Positions 7,854-16,782 of a stretch of 64,000 nucleotides of DNA are shown here, piece by piece. The first letter of the stretch is position 1; every line of letters starts with the position of its first letter. This stretch comes from Psychrobacter pacificensis (GTDB lineage Bacteria > Pseudomonadota > Gammaproteobacteria > Pseudomonadales > Moraxellaceae), in NCBI RefSeq assembly GCF_900101915.1, contig NZ_FNAL01000012.1, positions 21,201 through 85,200 of the forward strand, written 5' to 3'. Both the position numbers and the translations under genes were made by a program. Below the pieces are notes generated by a model, which saw only the letters and a program-made list of their open reading frames with translations, made no database searches and was not told the DNA's origin.

Positions 7854-9491
7854 ATGACGACAATGACTCAGTCTTCTAATAAAAATCACGCTCATTCTGT
7901 CAAACAAGATGATTCTTCTGATTCTTCTAAGGTGCTGTCTTATGGAGATCATCAAAACTTGCCCACCAAACGTCCTACTAAACGCGTCGGTATTTTGGGC
8001 GGCGGTACTGCAGGCTCAACGATTGCTATTCGCCTTGCCGCACTAGGGCTTGAGACTTATTTGTTTGAGAAGAAAAAATCACTCATTGATGGCCCACCAA
8101 TGTGTCACTTGCATGCTGGCGGCAACTTGTACCGCGAGATACCTGATGAAGATTGTGTGGCGCTCCTCAAGCAATGTATTGACATATTACGTCTCTATCC
8201 TTATACCATCGACGTTCGTCCTACTGTATTTGCGGTGCCGACACGCGATGAAGGACTGCCTGAAGACTTGCTACCGCGTTTGGATATTTTGACAGAAGCT
8301 TATCAAGATCTGATTGAGCAAGATGTCAACAATAAAGTACTTGGCGAACCTGAGGATTACTATCAGCTCTATAGCCATGAGCAATTGCTTGAGTTGTCTG
8401 AGCGTGAGCAAGTTGAAGTACCAAGTACGGTTGATGAGTGGATGATACCCGTTGCCAAATACTTAGACTTAAATAAGGTAAAATTTCCACTGATTGTCGT
8501 ACAAGAATATGGCTGGAATATATTTCGCTTGGCGGCTTCTGCGCAGTTGGCGCTTGAAGAATATGATCATGCCCATGTCTTTACTGACACCACAGTACAA
8601 AAAGTAGTCCCTGTGGATTGTGAAAACTGCACCAATGCCGATCACCATGTTACCAAATGGCGCATTGACTATCAGCAAGCAAACGACTCTCAAGCTGAAT
8701 CTATCGAAGTCGATTATTTGGTCAATGCTTGCGGTTTTCGCACTGGTGTCATCGATGACATGGTCGGTGTTGAAGTCACGCGCATGGTCGAGTTTAAATC
8801 CTCTTATGTCACCCATTGGGGCGATGCAGGTGGACAGATACCTGAGATTATTGTGTATGGTCAACGAGGTACGCCCGAAGGCATGGCGCAGTTAACCCCC
8901 TATCCGGGTGGGTATTTTCAGATACATGGCATGAGTAAAGCCATTACCTTATTTGATGACGGTCTGGTCGCATCTAGCTCAGATAGCGCTCAGCCTAAAC
9001 TACCACAGCAATACGTACACTATATCGAGGATGGCTGGGACAAAGCGCCGCTACAAGCGCGTAGCCAGCAGGCGATTGAATATGTGGCTGAGTTTGTACC
9101 GACATTCAATAGTGCACGCACTGTTGGCAATGCGCTATATGGTGGGCAGCAAATTCCTGGAGAAGATGATACGTTGCGAGTGGCTGACGTAAGCTTGTAT
9201 TCTAATATACGTTACGCTCGTGCAGAAAATGTCAAAGCATCTTCAACCTTGATCGCTGCTGATCAGATAGTGAATGAGCTGACGACGCTCGGATTGATAC
9301 AGAACGATACGCCAATGAATCGTAGCCGCTACGCACACGAATGGTCGTACTTGACACATAACGATGGTCTGGCTGTTGATAAGGTTGCACGTGTACTCGC
9401 TGAGCAGCGTGGATTTCCAATAGTAATGGCAGATGTCAATCATAGTATTCGTGAAGCAGCACTGGCTGATCTCTCACCCGCTGGTGTATAG
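7854..9491 (+). CDS. FAD-dependent oxidoreductase, orphan
   Basis: A flavoprotein with an N-terminal Rossmann FAD-binding motif, VGILGGGTAGSTIAIRLAA, followed by a basic/acidic strand end LFEKK. The GPPMCHLHAGGNLYRE segment directly after is distinctive, and a late DYLVNACGFRTG matches the second dinucleotide-contact region of glutathione-reductase or DAO-type folds. Substrate is unknown. I start at ATG 7854 after AAGGAT; ATG 7863 is also possible, and a TTG at 7761 gives an unlikely N-terminal extension. About 545 residues. The N-terminal 40 residues are Ser/Asp/His-rich and likely disordered. No signal peptide, so cytoplasmic. No neighbour suggests a pathway. It is not a recognisable succinate dehydrogenase, MnmG or amino acid oxidase. 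Confidence 0.75.
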   Translation: MTTMTQSSNKNHAHSVKQDDSSDSSKVLSYGDHQNLPTKRPTKRVGILGGGTAGSTIAIRLAALGLETYLFEKKKSLIDGPPMCHLHAGGNLYREIPDEDCVALLKQCIDILRLYPYTIDVRPTVFAVPTRDEGLPEDLLPRLDILTEAYQDLIEQDVNNKVLGEPEDYYQLYSHEQLLELSEREQVEVPSTVDEWMIPVAKYLDLNKVKFPLIVVQEYGWNIFRLAASAQLALEEYDHAHVFTDTTVQKVVPVDCENCTNADHHVTKWRIDYQQANDSQAESIEVDYLVNACGFRTGVIDDMVGVEVTRMVEFKSSYVTHWGDAGGQIPEIIVYGQRGTPEGMAQLTPYPGGYFQIHGMSKAITLFDDGLVASSSDSAQPKLPQQYVHYIEDGWDKAPLQARSQQAIEYVAEFVPTFNSARTVGNALYGGQQIPGEDDTLRVADVSLYSNIRYARAENVKASSTLIAADQIVNELTTLGLIQNDTPMNRSRYAHEWSYLTHNDGLAVDKVARVLAEQRGFPIVMADVNHSIREAALADLSPAGV

Positions 9492-9548
9492 CAAGTATTA
9501 GTCATTTCTAGCGTTTACGGTTAGCTTTATGAATATAAAACTGACTAT

Positions 9549-9595
9549 AAAAAAGGAGCGGACAACCAATAATCGGTTATCTGCTCCTTTTTTAT
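9549..9595. terminator. Bidirectional intrinsic terminator
   Basis: AAAAAGGAGC pairs with GCTCCTTTTTT, extended by AACC/GGTT with mismatches. It separates the converging FAD oxidoreductase and LOG genes. Confidence 0.8.
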
Positions 9596-9628
9596 GTGAT
9601 TGCTTTTAATTGCTCGATTTTATAAAGC

Positions 9629-10312
9629 TTAGCTGTTGCTACCAGCCATTTTTTCTGTATCTACATGATCATTGATGGTCACGACGGTCTGTAGCATCTC
9701 GATTGCCTCGTTGATGGTATTGCACACCACCAAACGATCTAAATCTTGCTGCTTCATAAACCCTTGCTCGGTGGTATATTTTAGATGCTCAATCATACGG
9801 TCATAAAAACCATTGATATTGAGAATAATCATTGGCTTTTCATGTTGATACAGCTGACGCCATGTGGCGATTTCCATAATTTCTTCTAGTGTACCCAGTC
9901 CGCCCGGCAAGGTAATAAAAGCATCAGCATACTCTGCCATAACGGTCTTACGCGTGTGCATGGTATCGGTCAAATGCAAGCGAGTCAGCTGCTCATGAGC
10001 GATTTCGTGCTTGAGCATAAAGGTTGGAATGACGCCTACCGCCTCAGCGCCGCCTTTGATGACCTCATCTGCGACCGCGCCCATGAGACCAATGCTAGCA
10101 CCGCCATATACCAGTCCCATACCATTATCTGCCAACGCACTGCCAAGCTCGCGTGCTGCCTGCTCATACACATCATTGTTGCCCAAGCGTGAACCGCAAT
10201 ATACGGCCACTAGCGGCATCGTTAGTGTTGATTTATCCACGGCTTTTTCTATATTGGTGATGTCTTTGCTCGTAATTACATCATAAGTATCATCGTTGAT
10301 TTTCATTTGCAT
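9629..10312 (-). CDS. LOG-family protein (nucleoside monophosphate phosphoribohydrolase type)
   Basis: Member of the LOG family, a Rossmann-fold group that in characterised members cleaves ribosyl-5'-phosphate from cytokinin or purine nucleotides. The signature PGGLGTLEE is at about residues 126-134, VYCGSR near 38, and VYGGASIGLMG near 68, all as expected. RKTVMAEYADAF precedes the signature. 227 residues is longer than typical bacterial members (about 190) because of an N-terminal extension of some 30 residues. The start ATG has AAGGAA upstream; a second ATG two codons in is equally usable. It is a single gene. The lysine decarboxylase name found in old annotations is wrong for this family. 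Confidence 0.88.
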   Translation of the reverse strand: MQMKINDDTYDVITSKDITNIEKAVDKSTLTMPLVAVYCGSRLGNNDVYEQAARELGSALADNGMGLVYGGASIGLMGAVADEVIKGGAEAVGVIPTFMLKHEIAHEQLTRLHLTDTMHTRKTVMAEYADAFITLPGGLGTLEEIMEIATWRQLYQHEKPMIILNINGFYDRMIEHLKYTTEQGFMKQQDLDRLVVCNTINEAIEMLQTVVTINDHVDTEKMAGSNS

Positions 10313-10616
10313 ATGGTTTCCTTAATTTATCGATCATTTTTTATTGAGTGTTTGTTATTAGTAAAGGTCAAATACCACACGTTTCATTTATAGTGTTATG
10401 CACGCCATTTATAGAATGAGTTCAACCAAGTCAGACAAAACTTGAAAGTCATATTTGAGTACCTGTCTCGCTAGTATTTATCTTAACATAAGCAATGCTA
10501 CCACATAGTCACAACGATTTATCACTACGCAACAACTACATTTTAAAGATGGGAATTGATGACTCATCGCAGTTTAATAATCACTATCTACTCATAAAAG
10601 ACATGAAGGTATCAAG
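10313..10616. other. Intergenic region, divergent promoters
   Basis: Lies between the LOG gene (minus) and the alpha/beta hydrolase gene (plus). AT-rich, no supported gene, no strong hairpin. A 61-codon frame from 10495 overlaps the next gene's start and has no protein character. Confidence 0.4.
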
Positions 10617-11582
10617 ATGGATAATCACAACGCTGTTTCTGCCGCAGAGTATGCAGAAAGTATTATTAACAATCCTTTGATTAGTCCTAATATTGCTGAT
10701 GGCGCAACCAATATCGACACGTACTCGTTGAGCATCATGACCGATCGCAATCGAGTGTTGGCCGCGACCGTCTATCGTCCTAAAGAGGGAACGACAACAG
10801 CGATTATGATCGCGCCCGCCACAGGAATCAGACGTCATTTTTATCATAGCTTTGCTATCTATTTAGCAGAGAGCGGCTTTGGCGTACTGACTTTTGATAA
10901 TGAAGGGATTGGTGAGTCGCTTTCGACCAATCTGGCAAAGTGTGATGCTTCGCTCATCAGTTGGGGGCGACACGATATGCCTGCCGTACTTGATGCGCTG
11001 CAAGATGAGTTTCCTGAGGCGTCTTACCACCTTATCGGTCATAGTGCAGGTGGCCAGCTTATCGGTTTGATGCCAAATTATCAGGCGATTACGTCCGTAT
11101 TCAATGTCGCGTGCTCTTCAGGCCGCATCAAAAACATGGGCATGCCTTATAAGCTCAAAGCCATGGGATTTATGGATGCCTTTATCCCACTATCAAACTT
11201 AACCTTAGGGTACACACCATCAGACAAAATCGGCATGGGCGAGCCACTACCGCGCGGCGTGGCTCGTCAATGGCGTGAATGGTGTAATGGCGCAGGCTAT
11301 ATCAAGACTGCTTTTGGTAAAAGTATACACACCCATTTTTACGATGCACTCAGCATGCCAGCATTGTGGCTTGGCTTTAGTGATGATGATATTGCCAATA
11401 GCGAAAACATGGATGACATGATACGCGTATTTACGAACATGCCCGTCGAAAAGCGGTTTTTAAATCCTGAAGATTTCGGATTAAATCATATCGGTCACAT
11501 GCGCTACTTTAGCAGTAAAACCAATGCTAAAGCGCCAAAGCTGTGGCAAATGGCAGTAGATTGGTTTAGTAAAGGTGAATAG
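10617..11582 (+). CDS. Alpha/beta hydrolase
   Basis: Serine hydrolase fold of the type often labelled COG4757 or lysophospholipase-like. The nucleophile elbow GHSAGGQ gives S143, and DNEGIGES near residue 94 is the loop following strand 4. A C-terminal LNHIGHMRYF supplies the likely catalytic His, with Asp candidates in FSDDDIANS. The central region includes an insertion (about residues 165-230) that probably forms a lid. No signal peptide. The ATG is preceded by GAAGGT. 321 residues. It is a single gene between divergent and convergent neighbours, so the substrate cannot be inferred from context. Esterase or thioesterase activity is the best guess. Confidence 0.82.
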   Translation: MDNHNAVSAAEYAESIINNPLISPNIADGATNIDTYSLSIMTDRNRVLAATVYRPKEGTTTAIMIAPATGIRRHFYHSFAIYLAESGFGVLTFDNEGIGESLSTNLAKCDASLISWGRHDMPAVLDALQDEFPEASYHLIGHSAGGQLIGLMPNYQAITSVFNVACSSGRIKNMGMPYKLKAMGFMDAFIPLSNLTLGYTPSDKIGMGEPLPRGVARQWREWCNGAGYIKTAFGKSIHTHFYDALSMPALWLGFSDDDIANSENMDDMIRVFTNMPVEKRFLNPEDFGLNHIGHMRYFSSKTNAKAPKLWQMAVDWFSKGE

Positions 11583-11667
11583 CGTTGTTCATCCATCAAT
11601 ATAAGAGGCCGTCGCGACTGATATCATTTATTTGTATCAATACACAAAGTCGATAAATGCGCTTTTA

Positions 11668-12396
11668 TTACTTAGCATTGTTTGTTTTTTCTGCTTCTAT
11701 CCGCTTCTTTAGGGCAGAATACAGTGACGGCTGCATATTATGAATATTGCCTATCATCCATTTAACATAGCTGATAGGCACCTCTTTGATTGGCTTGCCT
11801 TTGTGTTTGCCAAATGGCATCTTGCTCACAGGCGTCGCTTTATTTGAGATAGCATGTGCCGCTGCAAAATCGGTCGGTGCAATCTCTAAACGCTCGCAGC
11901 AGGCTTGGTAAAGTAGATAACACATCCGCGCATCCTCTAGCGCATCATGAGCGGCAATCGTCATCATGCTCGCCTCGCCCTTACCCAATAATTGCTCGAT
12001 ACACTTAGACTGACCATAAGCGCGCCACTCTGGAAAGGCAGCACGCGCGAGTCTCACAGTACAAATCAGCTTAGCAGAAGGGCTGCCAATCACTCGCCAA
12101 TCAAAGCGTACATTATGACCAATCAAATACTCTGGCAGCTCAAACTGATCCAGCTCAAAACGCTCAAGACCAGCCACGTCAGCATCAGTAATACCATGCA
12201 CCTTGATGACGGCAGGGGATATAGAGCGGCCGCTATTGAAGTACTTCATCCATTCAAATCCAGTTGCCACGTTGATCGTCGCCACTTGAATGGGTCTCGG
12301 ATCACGGCCTTGATCGGTTTCAGTATCGATGACAAGCGCTGTTTCAGCCATAGTAGCCGTATCTGTCATGTCAGCGGTGTTCAAAGCATCATTCAT
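11668..12396 (-). CDS. 3'-5' exonuclease (DEDDh) with C-terminal DUF3820
   Basis: The N-terminal domain is a DnaQ-like exonuclease: D24 and E26 in VIDTETD, D99 in GHNVRFDWR, H150 and D155 in AHDALEDAR give the full DEDDh set, so it should remove nucleotides from 3' ends of DNA or RNA. The C-terminal part (about residues 196-235) has MPFGKHKGKPIKEVP and YVKWM, the signature of DUF3820, a short domain also found with other exonucleases. 242 residues. The first 20 residues are Thr/Ala/Met-rich with several possible starts, and the ribosome site at 12396 is poor, so the true start may be an internal ATG. Converges with the alpha/beta hydrolase gene. Confidence 0.85.
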   Translation of the reverse strand: MNDALNTADMTDTATMAETALVIDTETDQGRDPRPIQVATINVATGFEWMKYFNSGRSISPAVIKVHGITDADVAGLERFELDQFELPEYLIGHNVRFDWRVIGSPSAKLICTVRLARAAFPEWRAYGQSKCIEQLLGKGEASMMTIAAHDALEDARMCYLLYQACCERLEIAPTDFAAAHAISNKATPVSKMPFGKHKGKPIKEVPISYVKWMIGNIHNMQPSLYSALKKRIEAEKTNNAK

Positions 12397-12592
12397 AAAA
12401 AATTAACCATTCGTAGCACCATCATCGCTCAACCGAAGCGTTAAGTAGATAAAGTTATATTTGCTGTGCTTGTATTTAACCACACCTGTATTTATGGGGA
12501 TAAAAGCCATAGATAACAATGCGATACATACCTTAGCAGATAGGGCTTTTATAATATTAGCTCATATAATATAAAACAGATAAGAGACATCA

Positions 12593-13183
12593 ATGCTAGC
12601 AGATGGAAAAAACCAACCACCGAAGCCTTCTTTTGTCAGTCGTGTACTCGGCGTACTGATTAAGGCGGTTGTATTGCTAGGGTTTTTATTTGTCTTTGAT
12701 AAGCTGCTACCCAGCATTAGCGAGCAGACCCAATCGTTTGTGGTCGCCAAATGGCAGCAGATGAGCCTATTACAACAAGAACTGCCAACAGAGAACAGCT
12801 TGCCAAATCCGCTACCAGACAAGCGTCTGACCGATACGTGGGGTGCGGCACGCAGTCAAGGGCGCTCACATGAAGGCATCGATATCTTTGCAGAACGTGG
12901 CACGCCGATACAGTCAACCACGCAGGGAATTGTGAGTAAGGTTGGTGAGAATAACTTGGGTGGGCGCGTGGTCGTCGTGGTAGGGCCTGGCGGTGCTGGT
13001 CATTATTACGCGCATCTAGAAGACTATGCCGATATTGCGCCCAATGATTGGGTCAATCAAGGCGATATTATCGGTTATGTGGGTGACAGCGGTAACGCAA
13101 AAGGGACACCGCCACATGTACATTACGGTATTTATATCAATGGCAGTGCCGTCAACCCTTACCCGCTGTTGCAAAAAGACTAG
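12593..13183 (+). CDS. Membrane-anchored M23-family metallopeptidase
   Basis: Peptidoglycan endopeptidase-like protein. One membrane helix at about residues 16-40 anchors it, leaving a periplasmic domain. The LytM signature is complete: H93 and D97 in HEGIDIF, H142-region HYYAHL, and H175/H177 in PPHVHYGIY, which together hold zinc, so it is likely an active enzyme rather than a degenerate activator. 196 residues, compact for the family, with no coiled coil or LysM domain. AAGAGA precedes the ATG. It converges with phoR, with about 70 bases between stops. It probably trims peptidoglycan cross-links; the physiological partner is not evident. Confidence 0.88.
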   Translation: MLADGKNQPPKPSFVSRVLGVLIKAVVLLGFLFVFDKLLPSISEQTQSFVVAKWQQMSLLQQELPTENSLPNPLPDKRLTDTWGAARSQGRSHEGIDIFAERGTPIQSTTQGIVSKVGENNLGGRVVVVVGPGGAGHYYAHLEDYADIAPNDWVNQGDIIGYVGDSGNAKGTPPHVHYGIYINGSAVNPYPLLQKD

Positions 13184-13250
13184 GTATACTAAATTAGGCA
13201 TGCTAAATAAATCCGCATGACGAGTCTAAACAATATGGGCAAGGCCTGTA

Positions 13251-14366
13251 CTAATTTGTCGCAGCCGATCTCACATACGCGGCTGGAAATACCACACTAA
13301 ATGTCGACCCCTCTCCCTCTATTGAGTCAATCTGCAACTGCGCCTCGTGCTGATGCAAAACGTGCTTCACGATAGCCAGCCCTAATCCTGTACCGCCTGT
13401 GGCACGACTACGCCCTTTATCAATACGATAAAAGCGCTCCGTCAAACGCGCAATATGCTCTGGTGCGATACCAAGTCCATCGTCCTCAACGGCAAATCGG
13501 CACCCATCCGATGTCTGCGTCCAACTGATGGTAATATTACCGCCTTTTGGCGTATATTTAATCGCATTGATGACTAAGTTGGACAAGGCGCTGATCAAGT
13601 ACACCTCTGACCCATATAACCCATCATAAGTATCTATGTGCAAATGAATGGTGTGCTTGTACGCTTGGTTATATGCCTGCGCATCATCATAGATATTGGT
13701 GAGGAGTTTGGTCATATCGACATCATTAAACTCATGTGTCTCTTCGATTTCAATCTTGGAGAGCAGTAATAAGTCATTTACGATTCGATTCATACGGGCT
13801 GTTTGCTGGGTCATCAGCTCAAAACCGCGACGCCACTGTGGCGGCATGTCTGGTTGGTGAGAGAAGTTCTCCAAATAGCCCATCATTACTGTCAGCGGCG
13901 TGCGTAGCTCGTGCGAGACATTCGCCACGAAGTCTTGGCGCATTTGCTCTAAATGCTGTACGCGGGTCACATCATAAATAAACAATAGCTTCTCGTCACC
14001 AAAAGGCGTGAGCTCACACTTTAGATAACGACTGGGATCGCGCCACGATTCTATATGAATACCATCATTCGGCAGGGTGGTGTTTTGATAGTACTGGCGA
14101 AACTCGGGCACAATGATAAAGTCAAACACACTTTGGCCTTTGTCAGCTGGCTGCAGTGACAAGAGATCCTGCGCCGCCTGATTCCACCACTCTAACCCAT
14201 CATCTTCATTCAGTAAGATGACCGCATCTCGCAATGCTCGCAGCGCACTTCTGATTTTCTCTAATTGCTCCGCCGCATTTTGGCTAGCGATTTGTGCTGG
14301 CGCATCTTGCTGGTCATTATTATAGTTATGGTCTTTTTTCTTTTTTGCTGGCGCTATCTTGTTCAT
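13251..14366 (-). CDS. phoR: Phosphate regulon sensor kinase PhoR, lacking membrane segments
   Basis: Histidine kinase that with PhoB controls the phosphate-starvation response. A PAS-like domain spans about residues 35-140, H152 in NVSHELRTPLT is the phosphorylated His, N-box NLVINAIKYTP, G1 DDGLGIA and G2 GTGLGLAI follow in order. Odd point: the usual one or two N-terminal transmembrane helices are absent. The N-terminus is Lys/Asp/Gln-rich and soluble. The start is well fixed: AAGGATAAGAA precedes the ATG and an in-frame stop lies six bases upstream, so no helix has simply been missed by annotation. 371 residues against about 430 in E. coli. It follows phoB by 92 bases. The kinase may therefore sit in the cytosol and depend on a partner such as PhoU for membrane contact; that is inference. 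Confidence 0.88.
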   Translation of the reverse strand: MNKIAPAKKKKDHNYNNDQQDAPAQIASQNAAEQLEKIRSALRALRDAVILLNEDDGLEWWNQAAQDLLSLQPADKGQSVFDFIIVPEFRQYYQNTTLPNDGIHIESWRDPSRYLKCELTPFGDEKLLFIYDVTRVQHLEQMRQDFVANVSHELRTPLTVMMGYLENFSHQPDMPPQWRRGFELMTQQTARMNRIVNDLLLLSKIEIEETHEFNDVDMTKLLTNIYDDAQAYNQAYKHTIHLHIDTYDGLYGSEVYLISALSNLVINAIKYTPKGGNITISWTQTSDGCRFAVEDDGLGIAPEHIARLTERFYRIDKGRSRATGGTGLGLAIVKHVLHQHEAQLQIDSIEGEGSTFSVVFPAAYVRSAATN

Positions 14367-14458
14367 TTCTTATCCTTACCACTATCCGCTATTTTATTTA
14401 TTGTTATGGTGGCATTGTTCATACAAGATCAAGTTATCAAAAATCAACTTATATAAGA

Positions 14459-15163
14459 TTAGCTTGGCTCAATAAGACTAGAGAACCGATAACCTGTACC
14501 GCGCACCGTTTGTATCAATGTATCACAATCATAAGGGCGCAATAGTTTACGTAGACGCTTGATATGTACATCAATGGTTCGATCTTCGATATAAACGTTA
14601 CCGCCCCAAACCTGATCGAGCAGCTGCGTTCTTGTGTAAGCGCGCTCTGGGTGACTCATAAAAAATGCTAATAAGCGATATTCTGTTGGGCCGACCTCGA
14701 TGACTTTTCCTGCGGCTGTCACGCGCTGGCTTTTGGTATCGAGACTCAGCTGACCAATTTCGATAGGCTTGTCGCTACTCATCACGCTACTACGGCGCAA
14801 GACGGCTTTGATTCTGGAAATCAGCTCGCGCGTCGAAAAAGGCTTGGTCATGTAATCATCTGCACCTGCATCGAGGCCGTGAACCTTGCTGTCTTCTTCG
14901 CTTTTGGCCGTTAGCATAATGACGGGTATCTCAGAGAGCATCTCATCGCTTTTGAGCATACGACAAAAATCAACACCGCTCTTGTCTCCGGGCAACATCC
15001 AATCTAATAATATTAATGACGGTCTATGATCGACCACTTGCTGATGCGCTTCTGATACGTCAGCCGCTTGTAGGCTATCAAACCCAGCCATTTCTAGCGT
15101 CATCACAACCATTTCACGAATCGCAGGTTCATCTTCAACAATCAAAATTTTCTCATTATACAT
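14459..15163 (-). CDS. phoB: Phosphate regulon response regulator PhoB
   Basis: OmpR/PhoB-class transcription factor activated by PhoR. The receiver domain has E10/D11, phosphorylation site D54 in LLDWMLPG, T85 and K87 in LTAKSEE, and a DDYMTKPF segment. The C-terminal winged helix ends with RTVRGTGYRFS, and its recognition helix region DRTIDVHIKRLRK is typical. 234 residues, as in E. coli (229). First gene of phoB-phoR; the upstream leader holds three Pho-box repeats at 15251-15279, implying autoregulation. The start ATG lies at the beginning of MYNEKILIVEDEPA, the standard N-terminus. Confidence 0.96.
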   Translation of the reverse strand: MYNEKILIVEDEPAIREMVVMTLEMAGFDSLQAADVSEAHQQVVDHRPSLILLDWMLPGDKSGVDFCRMLKSDEMLSEIPVIMLTAKSEEDSKVHGLDAGADDYMTKPFSTRELISRIKAVLRRSSVMSSDKPIEIGQLSLDTKSQRVTAAGKVIEVGPTEYRLLAFFMSHPERAYTRTQLLDQVWGGNVYIEDRTIDVHIKRLRKLLRPYDCDTLIQTVRGTGYRFSSLIEPS

Positions 15164-15234
15164 AGGACATTCTCGGTGTTAGCGGACAAAATCTGGCATA
15201 TAAAAAGGCGATAAATACTCACCAGTCTCTATCT

Positions 15235-15279
15235 ATTAAACGGATTAATTATGACAGCCTGATGACACTCTGATGTCAG
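15235..15279 (-). promoter_or_regulatory. Pho box and promoter of phoBR
   Basis: On the minus strand three 7-mers, CTGACAT, GTGTCAT and CTGTCAT, repeat with an exact 11-base period (plus-strand starts 15273, 15262, 15251), matching the PhoB site consensus CTGTCAT with four-base spacers. Ten bases after the third comes TTTAAT (15235-15240), a -10 box at the spacing expected when PhoB replaces -35 recognition. The first repeat overlaps the dtd stop codon. phoB begins about 70 bases after the -10. Confidence 0.88.
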
Positions 15280-15728
15280 ATCTCCAATAGAAAATTAAGT
15301 GGTCCATCATTGATGCTTTCAACTTGCATATCAGCGCCAAACTGACCAGTGGCTACATTCGGATACTGGATTTTGGCATAGTCGATGAGTTGCTCGAACA
15401 GCACTTGGGCCGCATCAGGTGCCATCGCGCCACCAAAGTCAGGGCGGCGACCTTTATCCGTTTTTGCCATCAGCGTAAATTGTGACACTAATAACAATCC
15501 GCCGCCGACTTGCTGGACGTTTTTATCCAGTTTACCAAATTTGGCAGGATCGTCATCATTTTCAAAAATGCGATAGGTCAATATTTTGTCAATCATTCGC
15601 TTGGCGGCGGCGAAATCATCATCATGACCCAACCCAATATAGGCCAATATCCCATGATCAATTTTGCCAACACAATGCTCATCGATAGTGACGCTGGCAC
15701 GGCTCACTCGTTGTATCAGTGCTTTCAT
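15276..15728 (-). CDS. dtd: D-aminoacyl-tRNA deacylase
   Basis: Removes D-amino acids (and Gly from mischarged tRNA-Ala) from tRNA in the cytoplasm, acting as a proofreading enzyme. The start MKALIQRVSRASVTI, the SQFTL motif and a C-terminal NDGPLNFLLEI are those of DTD; the Gly-cis-Pro pair that enforces chirality is kept, although the usual GPVT reads GPLN here. 150 residues, standard. Its stop codon lies inside the Pho box of the downstream phoBR operon, so phoBR has a separate promoter even though the genes run in the same direction. The ATG has AGAAGG upstream. Confidence 0.95.
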   Translation of the reverse strand: MKALIQRVSRASVTIDEHCVGKIDHGILAYIGLGHDDDFAAAKRMIDKILTYRIFENDDDPAKFGKLDKNVQQVGGGLLLVSQFTLMAKTDKGRRPDFGGAMAPDAAQVLFEQLIDYAKIQYPNVATGQFGADMQVESINDGPLNFLLEI

Positions 15729-15857
15729 TTACGACCTTCTTTATTTATAAATGGCTTACAGTTTATGGTCAGACAATAATACGCTGTCCATGATAAAATA
15801 TGGCCATTAACTTGCCTATGCAATAATGACATCACATCCTATTTTGGTAGCCTTATT

Positions 15858-16691
15858 ATGAATGTATTTACCACCTTACAACAGCTGGTACCGCAGCAAA
15901 AGCTCAGTAAAGTCGCTGGACGTTTGGCCGCCAGTCGTCATCCTTATGTCAAACGCACCTTTATCCGTGGTTTTGCCAAAGCTTATAATATCAGCCTAGA
16001 TGAGTATGAGCGCCAGAGCCTTAATGCTTACGAGAGTTTTAATGACTTTTTTACTCGTGAACTAAAAGAAGATGCTCGCACCATCGATACCACCGCAAAC
16101 GGCATCGTTAGTCCTGCTGACGGTATCATCTCTCAGCTTGGGCAAATTAAAGATCATAAAATGCTACAAGCCAAAGGGCGTCACTATGACGTTGGCCAAT
16201 TGCTGGCTGATAGCGAAGATGGCCGTTATTTTGCCGATGGTAGTTTTGCGACAATCTATCTAGCTCCTAGCAATTACCACCGTGTTCATATGCCATTTGC
16301 CGGTACGCTGACCAAGACTCGCTATGTCCCTGGTACGCTGTTTTCGGTCAACAATACCACGGCAGCTAATGTGCCGGACTTGTTTGCACGTAATGAGCGT
16401 TTGGTCTGCATGTTTGATACCAAGTATGGCAAAGCGGCCGTTGTCATGGTAGGCGCTATGATTGTCGCTGGTATCGAAACCGTCGCCACTGGCAAAATTA
16501 CCCGCACGGATGATATACAAGAAGCGGATCACGATATGCAGTTTGCGGCAGGTGATGAGCTTGGTCGTTTTTATTTAGGATCAACGGCTATCGTAGTGTT
16601 GCCAAAAGCAGCAAAAGCCGATTGGCAAGAGACCATGAAAGCCAATAGTTTTGTAAAAATGGGTCAATTACTGGGTGTCACGAAACCGTAA
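15858..16691 (+). CDS. psd: Phosphatidylserine decarboxylase proenzyme
   Basis: Membrane-associated enzyme that makes phosphatidylethanolamine. It self-cleaves at the Gly-Ser bond of the LGST motif (FYLGSTAIVV, near residue 242), and the Ser becomes the pyruvoyl cofactor of the alpha chain. SPADGIIS near residue 85 and NYHRVHMPF near 141 are family hallmarks, and SYESFNDFFTRELK-like sequence (YESFNDFFTRELK) begins the core. 277 residues is close to the E. coli length (322 there, with a longer tail). Transcribed alone, ended by a terminator at 16716. Divergent from dtd. Confidence 0.95.
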   Translation: MNVFTTLQQLVPQQKLSKVAGRLAASRHPYVKRTFIRGFAKAYNISLDEYERQSLNAYESFNDFFTRELKEDARTIDTTANGIVSPADGIISQLGQIKDHKMLQAKGRHYDVGQLLADSEDGRYFADGSFATIYLAPSNYHRVHMPFAGTLTKTRYVPGTLFSVNNTTAANVPDLFARNERLVCMFDTKYGKAAVVMVGAMIVAGIETVATGKITRTDDIQEADHDMQFAAGDELGRFYLGSTAIVVLPKAAKADWQETMKANSFVKMGQLLGVTKP

Positions 16692-16715
16692 TTTATTTCT
16701 AATATAATAAGAAAT

Positions 16716-16762
16716 AAAAGCCCAGTGAAGCGTATATCACAATGCTCAACTGGGCTTTTTTA
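16716..16762. terminator. Bidirectional intrinsic terminator
   Basis: AAAAGCCCAGT and ACTGGGCTTTTTT pair around a 22-base loop between converging psd and the HD-domain gene. Confidence 0.85.
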
Positions 16763-16782
16763 TACCTAGCGTTTTTATAGAT

